DNA from: Arthrobacter sp. ISL-65
GTDB lineage: Bacteria > Actinomycetota > Actinomycetes > Actinomycetales > Micrococcaceae
Reading direction: 5' to 3'
Length of the DNA stretch: 64,000 nucleotides
NCBI RefSeq assembly: GCF_018613795.1
Contig: NZ_JAGGPN010000040.1
Coordinates: 62,001-126,000, forward strand
Shown in pieces: positions 43,764-52,053 of the stretch (position 1 is the stretch's first letter; every line of letters begins with the position of its first letter). Both the position numbers and the translations under genes were made by a program. The notes under the pieces are model-generated. The model saw only the letters and a list, made by a program, of their open reading frames with translations. It was not told where the DNA came from and searched no databases.

Positions 43764-46658
43764 ATGTCCACCACCACTCCGTCGCCCTCCGAACGGTACC
43801 GCGCCAGCGCCGAACGGGCCGCGGAAGCAAAGACCCACCTGGGCGCGTTCTCCCGCACACTGAGCTTTGAACTGGATGACTTCCAGCGGCAGGCGTGCAA
43901 GTCCCTCCAGGAAGGGCGCGGGGTACTTGTCGCCGCGCCCACCGGTGCCGGCAAGACCATCGTGGGCGAGTTCGCCGTCTATCTGGCACTCCAGCGCGGG
44001 CTGAAGGCCTTCTACACCACGCCCATCAAGGCGCTCAGCAACCAGAAATTCACCGAGCTGACGGAGAAATACGGCGAGACGAACGTTGGACTCCTGACCG
44101 GCGACACCAGCATCAACGGCGACGCACCCGTAGTGGTCATGACCACCGAGGTCCTCCGCAACATGCTGTATGCCGACTCCGATACCCTGTTCGACCTGGG
44201 CTTTGTGGTCATGGACGAGGTCCACTACCTGGCCGACCGCTTCCGCGGGGCAGTCTGGGAGGAAGTCATCATCCACCTGCCCAGCGAAGTGCAGGTCGCC
44301 TCCCTTAGCGCCACGGTGTCCAACGCGGAGGAGTTCGGCGCATGGCTGGACACCGTCCGCGGCGACACCGACGTGATCGTCTCCGAACACCGTCCCGTGC
44401 CTCTCTGGCAGCATGTCATGGTGGGCCGGGAAATTGTGGATCTCTTCGCGGGCGAGACCACCTTCGACGAAATCGCGCCCGCCGGCAGCCCTGCGGCGGC
44501 GGCTGCCCTGCCTCTGGCGCCAACACCTGCCGACGCCGGACAGCGCGGTTTCGAGGTCAACCCGGAGCTGCTGACCCTCTCGAGGGCCGAAAGCCAGCTC
44601 AACTTCCAGGGCCGCTTCGGCCACGGCGGCCGGAGCCAGCGGCGGCAACAGCGCCAGCGCTATGGTGACAGGCCCCAGCAGGAGACCCGGACCGCCGTGC
44701 GGCGAGCCGGCCGGCCGCAGGTCATCGCCAGCCTTGACCGGCAGGACCTGCTGCCCGCCATCACCTTCATCTTTTCCCGGGCCGGCTGTGACGCCGCCGT
44801 CGCCCAGTGTGTAGCGTCCGGGCTGTGGCTCACCACGGAGCGGGAGCAGGGCATCATCGCCCAGCGGGTGGACGAGGCCGGCCAGGACATTCCGACCGAC
44901 GACCTCGAAGTGCTGGGCTTCTGGAGCTGGCGCGAGGGGCTCCTGCGCGGCTTCGCGGCACACCATGCCGGAATGCTTCCCACGTTCAAGGAAGTGGTTG
45001 AGAAGCTTTTTGCGGACGGCCTCGTGAAGGCGGTTTTCGCCACCGAGACGCTGGCCCTCGGGGTCAATATGCCGGCCCGATCCGTGGTGCTGGAGAAGCT
45101 GGACAAGTTCAACGGCGAAGCCCACGTAGACATCACGGCGGGGGAGTACACCCAGCTCACCGGCAGGGCGGGCCGGCGCGGCATCGACGTCGAAGGCCAT
45201 GCCGTGGTCCTGTGGCAGCCGGGCACGGACCCAGCTGCCGTGGCCGGCCTTGCCTCCCGCCGGACGTATCCGCTGAATTCCAGCTTCCAGCCCACGTACA
45301 ACATGAGCATCAACCTGCTGGCCCAGTTCGGCCGGCCGCGGGCCAGGGAAATCCTGGAGTCCTCCTTCGCCCAGTTCCAGGCTGACCGCTCGGTGGTCGG
45401 GCTGGCCCGGCAGGTCCGCAGCCGTGAGGAATCGCTGGCCGGCTACGCCAAGTCGATGACGTGCCATCTGGGCGACTTCACCGAATACGCGCGGCTGCGC
45501 CGGGAACTTTCCGACGCCGAGAATTTCAGTTCGCGGGGCAAGTCGAGGGCCCGCAAGTCGCTCAACGAGGATTCCTTGAGCCGGCTCCTGCCGGGGGACG
45601 TGGTGGATGTCCCGGCCGGAAGGGCACCGGGATTTGCCGTGGTGCTGAGCTCGGACCACAACGCCCGGGACCCCAGGCCCGCGGTGCTGACGCTGGAAAG
45701 CCAGCTGCGCCGGATCGGCGTCGATGACCTTGAGGGGCCCATTGCGCCGCTGACGCGGATCAGGATCCCCAAGTCATTCAACGCCAAGGTGCCCAAGTCA
45801 CGGCGGGACCTGGCCTCATCCGTCCGGAACGCGCTGCGGGAGAACCGGCCGCCGGCCCGGGGAAGCAGCCGCAACAACGACTTCGGGCTGGGTTCTGCCA
45901 TGCAAAACCAGGAAAAGAAGATCGCTGATCTGCGGCGTGCTCTGCGCGCCCACCCGTGCCACGGCTGCAGCGAACGCGAGGACCACGCCAGGTGGTCCGA
46001 ACGCTGGTGGAAGCTGCGCAAGGAAACCGACGGTCTGGTCCGCCAGATCCAGGGGCGCACCAACACCATCGCCAAGACGTTTGACCGGGTCTGCGATGTC
46101 CTGTCGGCCTACGGCTACCTCGAATCCACCGAGGACGGGCAGCACCGCATCAGTACTGACGGCCAGCGGCTGCGCCGGATCTACGGCGAGAAGGACCTGC
46201 TGATTTCCCAGGCACTGCGGCAGGGTGCGTTCGATGACCTCGACGCCGTGGAGGTGGCTGCTTTCGCCAGCGTGCTGGTGTACCAGGCTAAACGTGAGGA
46301 CCGCGGCCTGCGGCCCCGGATGCCCAGCGTCTCACTTGAGACGGCCGTGGATATCGTGGTCCGCGAGTGGTCTGCGCTGGAGGACGTGGAGGAACAGAAC
46401 AAGCTGCCGCTCACCGGCGAGCCCGAACTTGGACTGGTCTGGCCCATGTACAAATGGGCCCGCGGCCGGCATCTGCAGGAGGTACTCAGCGGCACCGACC
46501 TGGCCGCCGGCGACTTCGTCCGGTGGGTGAAGCAGGTGATCGACCTGCTGGACCAGCTTGCCAAGATTCCCGGCCTGGACCCCCGGCTGGCCCGGCTCTG
46601 TGCCGAGGCCATCAAGCTGATCAGGCGGGGCGTCGTAGCCTACTCCACGGTGGGCTGA
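43764..46658 (+). CDS. helY: Ski2/Mtr4-like helicase HelY
   Basis: 964 residues. Superfamily 2 motifs: Walker A APTGAGKT (about residue 57), motif II MDEVHYLADRFRG (DEVH box), motif III SLSATVSN, and motif VI region QLTGRAGRRGIDVEG. The C-terminal half includes a winged-helix and the DSHCT helical domain typical of Ski2/Mtr4/Dob1 enzymes. The basic segment rich in Arg and Gln around residues 290-315 is a linker. Actinobacterial HelY sits next to tatAC; an RNA-processing role is presumed from eukaryotic relatives. Confidence 0.92.
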   Translation: MSTTTPSPSERYRASAERAAEAKTHLGAFSRTLSFELDDFQRQACKSLQEGRGVLVAAPTGAGKTIVGEFAVYLALQRGLKAFYTTPIKALSNQKFTELTEKYGETNVGLLTGDTSINGDAPVVVMTTEVLRNMLYADSDTLFDLGFVVMDEVHYLADRFRGAVWEEVIIHLPSEVQVASLSATVSNAEEFGAWLDTVRGDTDVIVSEHRPVPLWQHVMVGREIVDLFAGETTFDEIAPAGSPAAAAALPLAPTPADAGQRGFEVNPELLTLSRAESQLNFQGRFGHGGRSQRRQQRQRYGDRPQQETRTAVRRAGRPQVIASLDRQDLLPAITFIFSRAGCDAAVAQCVASGLWLTTEREQGIIAQRVDEAGQDIPTDDLEVLGFWSWREGLLRGFAAHHAGMLPTFKEVVEKLFADGLVKAVFATETLALGVNMPARSVVLEKLDKFNGEAHVDITAGEYTQLTGRAGRRGIDVEGHAVVLWQPGTDPAAVAGLASRRTYPLNSSFQPTYNMSINLLAQFGRPRAREILESSFAQFQADRSVVGLARQVRSREESLAGYAKSMTCHLGDFTEYARLRRELSDAENFSSRGKSRARKSLNEDSLSRLLPGDVVDVPAGRAPGFAVVLSSDHNARDPRPAVLTLESQLRRIGVDDLEGPIAPLTRIRIPKSFNAKVPKSRRDLASSVRNALRENRPPARGSSRNNDFGLGSAMQNQEKKIADLRRALRAHPCHGCSEREDHARWSERWWKLRKETDGLVRQIQGRTNTIAKTFDRVCDVLSAYGYLESTEDGQHRISTDGQRLRRIYGEKDLLISQALRQGAFDDLDAVEVAAFASVLVYQAKREDRGLRPRMPSVSLETAVDIVVREWSALEDVEEQNKLPLTGEPELGLVWPMYKWARGRHLQEVLSGTDLAAGDFVRWVKQVIDLLDQLAKIPGLDPRLARLCAEAIKLIRRGVVAYSTVG

Positions 46659-46682
46659 GCGCCGGAATTCCAGCCCCGGCGC
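46659..46682 (+). terminator. Short GC hairpin after helY
   Basis: GCGCCGG (46659-46665) pairs with CCGGCGC (46676-46682), right at the helY stop. No U-tract. Confidence 0.4.
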
Positions 46683-46809
46683 ACGGGCCCAGCACACGCG
46701 GCCCAACCTCCGTTCCGAACACTCGTACCGGACACCTCCGCACCAAACTCCCCGTACTGAAGACCCAAATTGAACACCCGGATTGAACACCACCCCAAGG
46801 AGCGCCTCC

Positions 46810-48471
46810 ATGGCCGATGCCCCCGCCAGCCCGCAGGATGGAAGCGAACCGTCTAAGGTCAGGCTGTACCGCAACGGTTCCGTCTACACCGCGGCTGATC
46901 CCTTCGCCACGGCCATGCTCGTGGACGGCGACACCATCGCCTGGGTCGGTTCGGAGCAGGCTGCTGCTTCCATCGCCGACAGCTCCATGGACATCATCGA
47001 TCTGCGCGGCGCCCTCGTGGCCCCGGGTTTTGTCGATTCCCACGCCCACCTGACGGAGACAGGCATCGCGCTGGACTCACTGCAGCTGGGCGGTGTCCGG
47101 TCCGCCCGCCAACTGCTGGACGCCGTCGCGGCCTCGGGCGGAAACGGTGCAGTGCTGGGGCACGGCTGGGATGAGTCCCTCTGGGACGATCCCACGCTCC
47201 CGGACGCCGGAGAGTTGGAGCGGGCTGCCGCTGGCCGTCCGGTATATCTTTCCCGCGTTGACGTGCACTCCGCCCTCGTCTCGCCGTCACTGGTGGCCAG
47301 TGCCGGGCTGGCGGAGCTGGACGGCTACGCGCCCGGCGGTCACGTGAAGCGCCAGGCCCACAGTGCTGCCCGGCAGGCCACCCGCCGCCTGTCATCCGCT
47401 GCGCTTCAGGAATACCAGCGGCGTGCGCTGGACGAGGCTGCGGCCAACGGGTATGTGGCGCTGGCCGAGATGGGTGCACCAAAAATCAGCAGCGTCGAGG
47501 ACCTGCGGCTGGCGGCCGGATGGAATGACGCGGCAGGCTCCCGCCCGGCACCGGAGGTGCTCCCGTACTGGGGGCAACTGACGCCGACGGCGGCCGACGC
47601 CGAGGCGCTGCTTGCCGAGCTCGGGGTCCGGGTCCGCGGATTTGCCGGGGACCTGAACATCGACGGATCAATCGGCTCCCGCACGGCGTCCCTGCGGGAA
47701 CCCTATGCGGACGCACCGGAGGAGAGCGGCACGACCTACCTTTCCGTGGCTGACGCGGCCGCGCATTTGGCGGCGTGTTCAGTGCTGGGTATCCAGGGCG
47801 GATTCCACGTCATTGGCGACGCCGGCCTCGATGCGGCCCTGCAGGCCCTCGAGGAGGCAGCCGCCGAGGTGGGGGAGCAGCGGGTCCGGGCCGCGGGGCA
47901 CCGCTTTGAGCACGTCGAAATGGCCGACGCCGACGCGATCGCCCGCCTGGCGAAGTACTCTGTGACGGTCAGCGCGCAGCCCGCCTTCGACGCCGCGTGG
48001 GGCGGCCAGGGGCGGCTCTACGAGCAGCGCCTCGGCACCCGCAGCCGCGGCATGAACCCGTTCGCCTCGTTCTACTCGGCAGGTGTCCCGATCTGCTTCG
48101 GCAGCGACACCCCGGTGACGCCGCTCCGTCCCTGGTCCAGCGTGCGGGCATGCCTCGAACACCACGACGCGGACCAGCGCATCTCCGCCCGTGCAGCCTT
48201 CCTCGGCCACACGCGGGCCGGCTGGCGCGCCGCCCGGTACGAAGACCCCATGGCCGGCCAGTTGGTACCGGGGGCTCCCGCAACCTTCGCCGTCTGGGAA
48301 GTGGATGAGCTCATGGTCCAGGTGGCGGACGGCAGGGTCCAGTCCTGGAGCACGGATCCCCGTGCCCGCACGCCGCTGCTGCCCGCGCTGGACACCGGCA
48401 CGGATCCGCGGTGTTTGCAGACCGTGCGGAACGGGCTGGAGCTGTTCTCCGCAGGGGCCCTCGGCGCCTGA
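46810..48471 (+). CDS. Amidohydrolase family 3 (YtcJ-like) protein
   Basis: 553 residues from ATG 46810, chosen because AAGGAG lies 8 nt upstream; an in-frame TTG at 46783 is less likely. Metal-site motifs include DSHAHLTETG (first His pair), KRQAHSAAR, a GFHVIGDAGLDAAL strand, HRFEHVEMAD and GSDTPVTPLRPWSSV. The C-terminal beta sandwich holds PGAPATFAVWEVDELMVQ. Members of this family hydrolyse amide bonds in diverse small molecules, and the substrate here is unknown. A long non-coding stretch follows. Confidence 0.87.
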   Translation: MADAPASPQDGSEPSKVRLYRNGSVYTAADPFATAMLVDGDTIAWVGSEQAAASIADSSMDIIDLRGALVAPGFVDSHAHLTETGIALDSLQLGGVRSARQLLDAVAASGGNGAVLGHGWDESLWDDPTLPDAGELERAAAGRPVYLSRVDVHSALVSPSLVASAGLAELDGYAPGGHVKRQAHSAARQATRRLSSAALQEYQRRALDEAAANGYVALAEMGAPKISSVEDLRLAAGWNDAAGSRPAPEVLPYWGQLTPTAADAEALLAELGVRVRGFAGDLNIDGSIGSRTASLREPYADAPEESGTTYLSVADAAAHLAACSVLGIQGGFHVIGDAGLDAALQALEEAAAEVGEQRVRAAGHRFEHVEMADADAIARLAKYSVTVSAQPAFDAAWGGQGRLYEQRLGTRSRGMNPFASFYSAGVPICFGSDTPVTPLRPWSSVRACLEHHDADQRISARAAFLGHTRAGWRAARYEDPMAGQLVPGAPATFAVWEVDELMVQVADGRVQSWSTDPRARTPLLPALDTGTDPRCLQTVRNGLELFSAGALGA

Positions 48472-48590
48472 TCAGCAGGCGGGTCTGGCGGCGACATATT
48501 GCGCCATCCGGCCGCCATCTGACGACACATCACCCGCCCAGAAGTGGCGCTGACCTGCGACGATATATGAACTGGCAGGTCAGAGGGCTG

Positions 48591-48618
48591 TTGACAGCCC
48601 CCAGCCAGTCCGTAGCAT
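48591..48618 (+). promoter_or_regulatory. Consensus-like sigma-A promoter
   Basis: TTGACA (48591-48596), 16-nt spacer, TAGCAT (48613-48618). Predicted start near 48625, immediately before an 11-bp inverted repeat; no coding start follows closely. Confidence 0.6.
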
Positions 48619-48624
48619 TGAGCT

Positions 48625-48720
48625 TCCGGGGCGGGTCCAAAGCGCAGCAGAAAACAGTTCCTCCATCCGCTTATCGCGGCATCAGCAACTGGCCCGTGGC
48701 GCGTGGACCCGCCCGTGGCG
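48625..48720 (+). ncRNA. Candidate structured small RNA
   Basis: Begins at the predicted start of the TTGACA/TAGCAT promoter. A closing stem GGGCGGGTCCA (48629-48639) pairs perfectly with TGGACCCGCCC (48704-48714). Inside, CAGTT can pair with AACTG and CCGC-TTAT-CGCGG forms a hairpin. The 3' end is a guess; no U-tract terminator is visible. It does not carry the conserved SRP-RNA, RNase P or tmRNA motifs. Wholly inferred from sequence pattern. Confidence 0.35.
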
Positions 48721-48756
48721 GAGCCTGACCCCGGCCACCCATGCTGCTGATAAACA

Positions 48757-48780
48757 AGCGCGAACGCGCACTTGCGGCCC
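48757..48780 (+). repeat. Dispersed repeat, copy A
   Basis: AGCGCGAACG-N2-CACTTGCGGCCC; nearly identical to 62369-62392 (differs at two positions). Here it lacks the inverted partner seen at the second copy. Confidence 0.6.
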
Positions 48781-48820
48781 CGATGCCAGCTAAGCGGACG
48801 GAAGCGCTGTCCGGGGCCCG

Positions 48821-48826
48821 TATAAT
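48821..48826 (+). promoter_or_regulatory. ppm -10 box (TATAAT)
   Basis: Perfect TATAAT about 80 nt upstream of the ppm GTG; no clear -35 at 16-18 nt. Confidence 0.55.
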
Positions 48827-48905
48827 GGGGAGTTGCGCTTTACGAGCCGGCGTTCCCGCCAGGCTTCCCGCGCACTGACCGCTCCCATCCAGGAAAGGCC
48901 TCCCT

Positions 48906-49643
48906 GTGCGTGTCCTCACCATCATCCCCACCTACAACGAGCTGGAGTCGCTTCCCAAGACTCTGGGACGCCTGCGCGCCGCCGTGCCGGCCTCCGACGT
49001 CCTCGTTGTGGACGACAACAGCCCGGACGGCACCGGACAGCTGGCGGACAGCATTGCTGCCGGGGACAACCAGGTCCACGTCCTGCACCGGAAGGGCAAG
49101 GAAGGCCTGGGGGCCGCTTACATCGCGGGCTTCAAGTGGGGACTGGACGCCGGCTACGACGTCCTGGTGGAGATGGACGCCGACGGTTCGCACCAGCCCG
49201 AACAGCTGCCCTCCCTGCTGGAGGCCGTGGACCAGGGCGCAGACCTCGCCATGGGTTCCCGCTGGGTGAAGGGCGGAAGCGTCGTGAACTGGCCACTGTA
49301 CCGCCAGGCCATTTCCCGGACCGGGAGCACGTATGCGCGCATCATGCTCGGCCTCAAGATCAAGGACGTGACCGGCGGGTACCGGGCGTTCCGGCGCACC
49401 ACACTGGAGAAGCTGAACCTGGCCCAGGTCGATTCCGTGGGTTACGGCTTCCAGGTGGACCTCGCGTGGCGCGTCGCGAAGATGGGGCTTAACATCGTGG
49501 AGCGGCCCATCACGTTCGTGGAGCGTGAACTGGGGGCTTCCAAGATGAGCGGCAATATCGTGGTTGAGGCCATGATCAACGTGACGAAGTGGGGCCTGAC
49601 CGCCCGCTGGAAGAAGCTGACCGGCAAGAGCCCGCGCGACTAG
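48906..49643 (+). CDS. ppm: Polyprenol monophosphomannose synthase
   Basis: 245 residues, GTG start with AGGAAAGG upstream. A GT2-fold glycosyltransferase: VLTIIPTYNELESLPKTL, VVDDNSPDGTGQLAD and EMDADGSHQPEQLPSLL are the nucleotide-sugar and metal-binding strands of the DPM1/Ppm family, with GLKIKDVTGGYRAFRR in the second half. It transfers mannose from GDP-mannose to polyprenyl phosphate for lipoglycan and protein mannosylation. Unlike M. tuberculosis Ppm1 it is not fused to an apolipoprotein acyltransferase domain. Its neighbour rbpA is the same as in M. tuberculosis. Confidence 0.92.
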   Translation: MRVLTIIPTYNELESLPKTLGRLRAAVPASDVLVVDDNSPDGTGQLADSIAAGDNQVHVLHRKGKEGLGAAYIAGFKWGLDAGYDVLVEMDADGSHQPEQLPSLLEAVDQGADLAMGSRWVKGGSVVNWPLYRQAISRTGSTYARIMLGLKIKDVTGGYRAFRRTTLEKLNLAQVDSVGYGFQVDLAWRVAKMGLNIVERPITFVERELGASKMSGNIVVEAMINVTKWGLTARWKKLTGKSPRD

Positions 49644-49668
49644 CGGCACAAAGACCAGGCGGATACAC

Positions 49669-49718
49669 AAAAGGCCGGATCGGCTGCAACCATGTGGTGC
49701 AGCGGATCCGGCCTTTTT
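49669..49718. terminator. Bidirectional terminator between ppm and rbpA
   Basis: A 13-bp outer stem (49669-49681 with 49705-49717) plus an inner GCTGCA/TGCAGC stem, ending in T5 on the plus strand and A4 on the other side. Serves both convergent genes. Confidence 0.88.
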
Positions 49719-49750
49719 GGCTGTAGCGCCTGCCTGCCGGCTAGCAGCGG

Positions 49751-50098
49751 TTAGGCTGAACGCCGTTCGCCGCGACGCTCGCGCAGAATGGTGAGACGGT
49801 CTTCGAGGATCTGCTCAAGCTCGGGAAGCGAGCGGCGCTCCAACAGCATGTCCCAGTGCGTACGGACTGCTTTTTCGTTGCTGGTGTCCGGGCGTTCGCC
49901 ATCAACGAGCAGCGCTTCCTTGCCGGTCTTGGAAACCCAGACAGGGGGAATTTCGGCTTCGGAGGAAAAGGTTACAAAAACCTGTTCGCCGTCCTCGCAC
50001 CGGTACTCAACCCGCTGACGCGGAGCCGGCTCCACGCCGGATTCGGTCTCCATGCTTTGGGCGCCAAGACGCATGCCTCGCAGGCTGCGATCGCTCAT
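49751..50098 (-). CDS. rbpA: RNA polymerase-binding protein RbpA
   Basis: 115 residues. The N-terminal tail (MSDRSLRGMRLGAQSMETES) is the conserved RbpA tail that contacts the polymerase, followed by the core domain (VEYRCEDGEQVFVTFSSEAEIPPVWVS) and the sigma-interaction domain with KAVRTHWDMLLERRSLPELEQILEDRL. RbpA binds the housekeeping sigma factor and stabilises open complexes. Only one Cys remains in the core domain, so zinc binding is doubtful here. A long leader (about 155 nt) and two overlapping promoter elements precede it. Confidence 0.95.
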   Translation of the reverse strand: MSDRSLRGMRLGAQSMETESGVEPAPRQRVEYRCEDGEQVFVTFSSEAEIPPVWVSKTGKEALLVDGERPDTSNEKAVRTHWDMLLERRSLPELEQILEDRLTILRERRGERRSA

Positions 50099-50248
50099 GA
50101 TTTCTCCCTCTAATCGGTTCGCGGAGCGGACTCCGCGCTAGCCGGAAGCCCTGCTAAGGGTGCCTCCGGACTACGGTGTTGTTCACGTAGCATCACTAGG
50201 TGAAACGCTTCGCCAAGCATTGTTGTTCCGCACGGACTGATCCGGCCG

Positions 50249-50289
50249 GACAAATATCCCATTATACGGATTCCGGCAGGGCGCAGCAA
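50249..50289 (-). promoter_or_regulatory. Overlapping sigma-A and SigR-like promoters of rbpA
   Basis: On the reverse strand TTGCTG (50289-50284), 17-nt spacer, TATAAT (50266-50261). Overlapping it are GGAAT (50274-50270), 18-nt spacer, GTC (50251-50249), close to the SigR consensus GGAAT-N18-GTT. SigR control of rbpA is known in Streptomyces. Confidence 0.6.
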
Positions 50290-50328
50290 GGCGGCCGAGC
50301 GTAGCAACGCGGGCATAGTCGGACGAAA

Positions 50329-50360
50329 AAGGGAGGCAGGCCAATCGGCCTGCCTCCCTT
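50329..50360 (-). terminator. Terminator of the SPFH gene
   Basis: A perfect 14-bp stem (50329-50342 with 50347-50360) and 4-nt loop followed by a T5 run on the reverse strand, 16 nt after the SPFH stop. Confidence 0.88.
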
Positions 50361-50376
50361 TGCTTGCCCTGAAACT

Positions 50377-51366
50377 CTACGCCTGGGTCCGGGCCGCCGC
50401 CTCGTCGGGCTGGCCACCGGACTGGGCACCGGACTGGCCGCCGTCCTGGCCCCCGAACAGGTCGCCGGATCGGGGATCAGGGTTGGTTCCGCCCAAAGCG
50501 CTGCCGATGCCTTTCAGTGCCTCGCCGACTTCACTGGGGATGATCCACAGCTTGTTGGACGAGCCTTCCGCGAGCTTCGGGAGTGTCTGCAGGTACTGGT
50601 AGGCCAGCAGCTTCTGGTCCGGGTTGCCCTTGTGGATGGCGTCGAACACCTTCTGGATGGCCTGCGACTCGCCGTCGGCACGCAGGATGGCAGCCTTGGC
50701 GTCACCCTCGGCCTTGAGGATGGCGGCCTGCCGCTGCCCTTCCGCGGTCAGGATCTGAGACTGCTTGGTTCCCTCAGCGGTCAGGATCGCGGCGCGGCGG
50801 TCACGTTCTGCCCTCATCTGCTTCTCCATCGAATCCTGGATGGAGTGCGGCGGGTCGATGGCCTTCAGTTCCACCCGGGAGACGCGGATTCCCCAGCGTC
50901 CGGTGGCTTCGTCCAGGACGCCGCGCAGCTGGCCGTTGATCTGGTCGCGGGACGTGAGCGCCTCTTCCAAGTTCAGGCCACCCACCACGTTACGCAGGGT
51001 GGTGGTGGTCAGCTGCTCCACTGCCTGGATGTAGTTGGCGATCTCGTAAGTGGCGGCGCGGGGGTCGGTGACCTGGAAGTAGACCACGGTGTCGATGGAC
51101 ACCACGAGGTTGTCCTCCGTGATCACGGGCTGCGGCGGAAAGGACACCACCTGCTCGCGCAGGTCCAGCAGCGGCAGAAGCCGGTCAACAAAGGGGATGA
51201 GGAGGGTCAGGCCCGGATTAAGCGTCCGCTGGTACTTCCCCAGCCGTTCCACGACGCCGGCCCGGGCCTGCGGCACGATCCGCACAGAGCGGACCAGCAC
51301 GATGATGACGAAAATAATCAGAACCACCAGCACGAACGTGAGTGCGATTCCTCCTGGGTTATCCAT
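50377..51366 (-). CDS. SPFH/band-7 membrane protein (stomatin/paraslipin-like)
   Basis: 329 residues. An N-terminal membrane helix (GIALTFVLVVLIIFVIIVLV) is followed by the SPFH domain (VRIVPQARAGVVERLGKYQRTLNPGLTLLIPFVDRL; VDTVVYFQVTDPRAATYEIANYI) and a coiled-coil flotillin-like region rich in Ala, Glu and Gln (about 190-255). The C-terminal tail is a low-complexity Gly/Gln/Ser segment. Such proteins form oligomeric membrane scaffolds. The NfeD gene lies directly upstream on the same strand, the usual pairing. Confidence 0.92.
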   Translation of the reverse strand: MDNPGGIALTFVLVVLIIFVIIVLVRSVRIVPQARAGVVERLGKYQRTLNPGLTLLIPFVDRLLPLLDLREQVVSFPPQPVITEDNLVVSIDTVVYFQVTDPRAATYEIANYIQAVEQLTTTTLRNVVGGLNLEEALTSRDQINGQLRGVLDEATGRWGIRVSRVELKAIDPPHSIQDSMEKQMRAERDRRAAILTAEGTKQSQILTAEGQRQAAILKAEGDAKAAILRADGESQAIQKVFDAIHKGNPDQKLLAYQYLQTLPKLAEGSSNKLWIIPSEVGEALKGIGSALGGTNPDPRSGDLFGGQDGGQSGAQSGGQPDEAAARTQA

Positions 51367-51470
51367 ACTTCTCCTTTGTCCCCAACTTTCAGTGAAGCTC
51401 TAACCTGGCGAAAACTCGCCGCAATCTGCTGCTCCGCCGCGGCGGGAGCAGAAACCCATGGGGGAGCCGC

Positions 51471-51932
51471 CTACTGGACGGCGGTCTCAGCCTGCGGTGA
51501 CACGACCGCCGTCGCACCTTCAATCGCCGAGACGATGACGCGCTGGCCTTCAGGCAGGACGCCGGACTGCGACCGGGCGCTCCAGATGTCGCCGCCGATC
51601 TTCACGCGTCCACCGGTGGCCGTTACTGCCTCCAGGACAAGCGCTGATTCGCCGATTAGGCGGTCAATGTTGGTGCGCTGTTCGGGCGGGCCCTTGTGCA
51701 GGTGCTTGAGTGTCACCGGGCGAACGAACGCGATCATAAGCAGCGACACGACGCAGAACACCACGATCTGCAGCCACAGATCCGCGCCGGCGAAGTCGGC
51801 CACCAGGCCGGCCAGGGCGCCTCCGCCCAGCATGATGAAAAACAGGTCAAGGGTCAGCATCTCCACGGCGGCGAACACCAGGAAGAGGGTGAGCCACAGC
51901 GCCCACCAGTTTTGGCCAAGCCATTCAAACAT
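51471..51932 (-). CDS. NfeD-like membrane protein
   Basis: 153 residues from ATG 51932 behind AAGGGGG; an in-frame TTG upstream at 51953 is less likely. Two to three hydrophobic helices (WWALWLTLFLVFAAVEMLTL onward) are followed by an OB-fold domain (about 90-150: LIGESALVLEAVTATGGRVKIGGDIWSARS). NfeD proteins partner with SPFH proteins encoded next to them, matching the downstream gene. This is the short form, without the ClpP-like protease domain of long NfeDs. Confidence 0.9.
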   Translation of the reverse strand: MFEWLGQNWWALWLTLFLVFAAVEMLTLDLFFIMLGGGALAGLVADFAGADLWLQIVVFCVVSLLMIAFVRPVTLKHLHKGPPEQRTNIDRLIGESALVLEAVTATGGRVKIGGDIWSARSQSGVLPEGQRVIVSAIEGATAVVSPQAETAVQ

Positions 51933-52053
51933 CGCGTTCCCCCTTGATTCCAAGGGCCGCGGGGCAGACCCTCAGTAACTTTCTTCCATCGTAGACCGAA
52001 GCAGGAGCCCCCGGCAGGGGAATGGCAGGCAGCGCAGGAACGTGGCCAAGCCG

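Larger units (their letters stand above)
48472..48905. other. 433-bp intergenic region with promoter, hairpins and repeat
   Basis: No convincing open frame. From left to right it contains: a 9-bp inverted repeat (48550-48558 with 48575-48583), a hairpin GGGCTG-TTGA-CAGCCC (48585-48600), a TTGACA-N16-TAGCAT promoter, a foldable ~90-nt segment, one copy of a dispersed repeat (48757-48780), and the TATAAT box serving ppm. Confidence 0.6.

Noticed and set aside
42606..45659. 1017-codon open frame antisense to helY and tatC
   Set aside because: It mirrors strong coding genes (helY, tatC) with known motifs; its His/Asp/Gly-rich composition is typical of shadow frames in high-GC DNA.
46783..46809. 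TTG start extending the amidohydrolase by 9 codons
   Set aside because: ATG 46810 has AAGGAG at good spacing, while the TTG has none.
48625..48720. SRP RNA, RNase P RNA, tmRNA or 6C RNA identity for the foldable segment
   Set aside because: The conserved SRP tetraloop region, RNase P core motifs, tmRNA tag and C-rich 6C loops are all absent; only the generic fold is supported.
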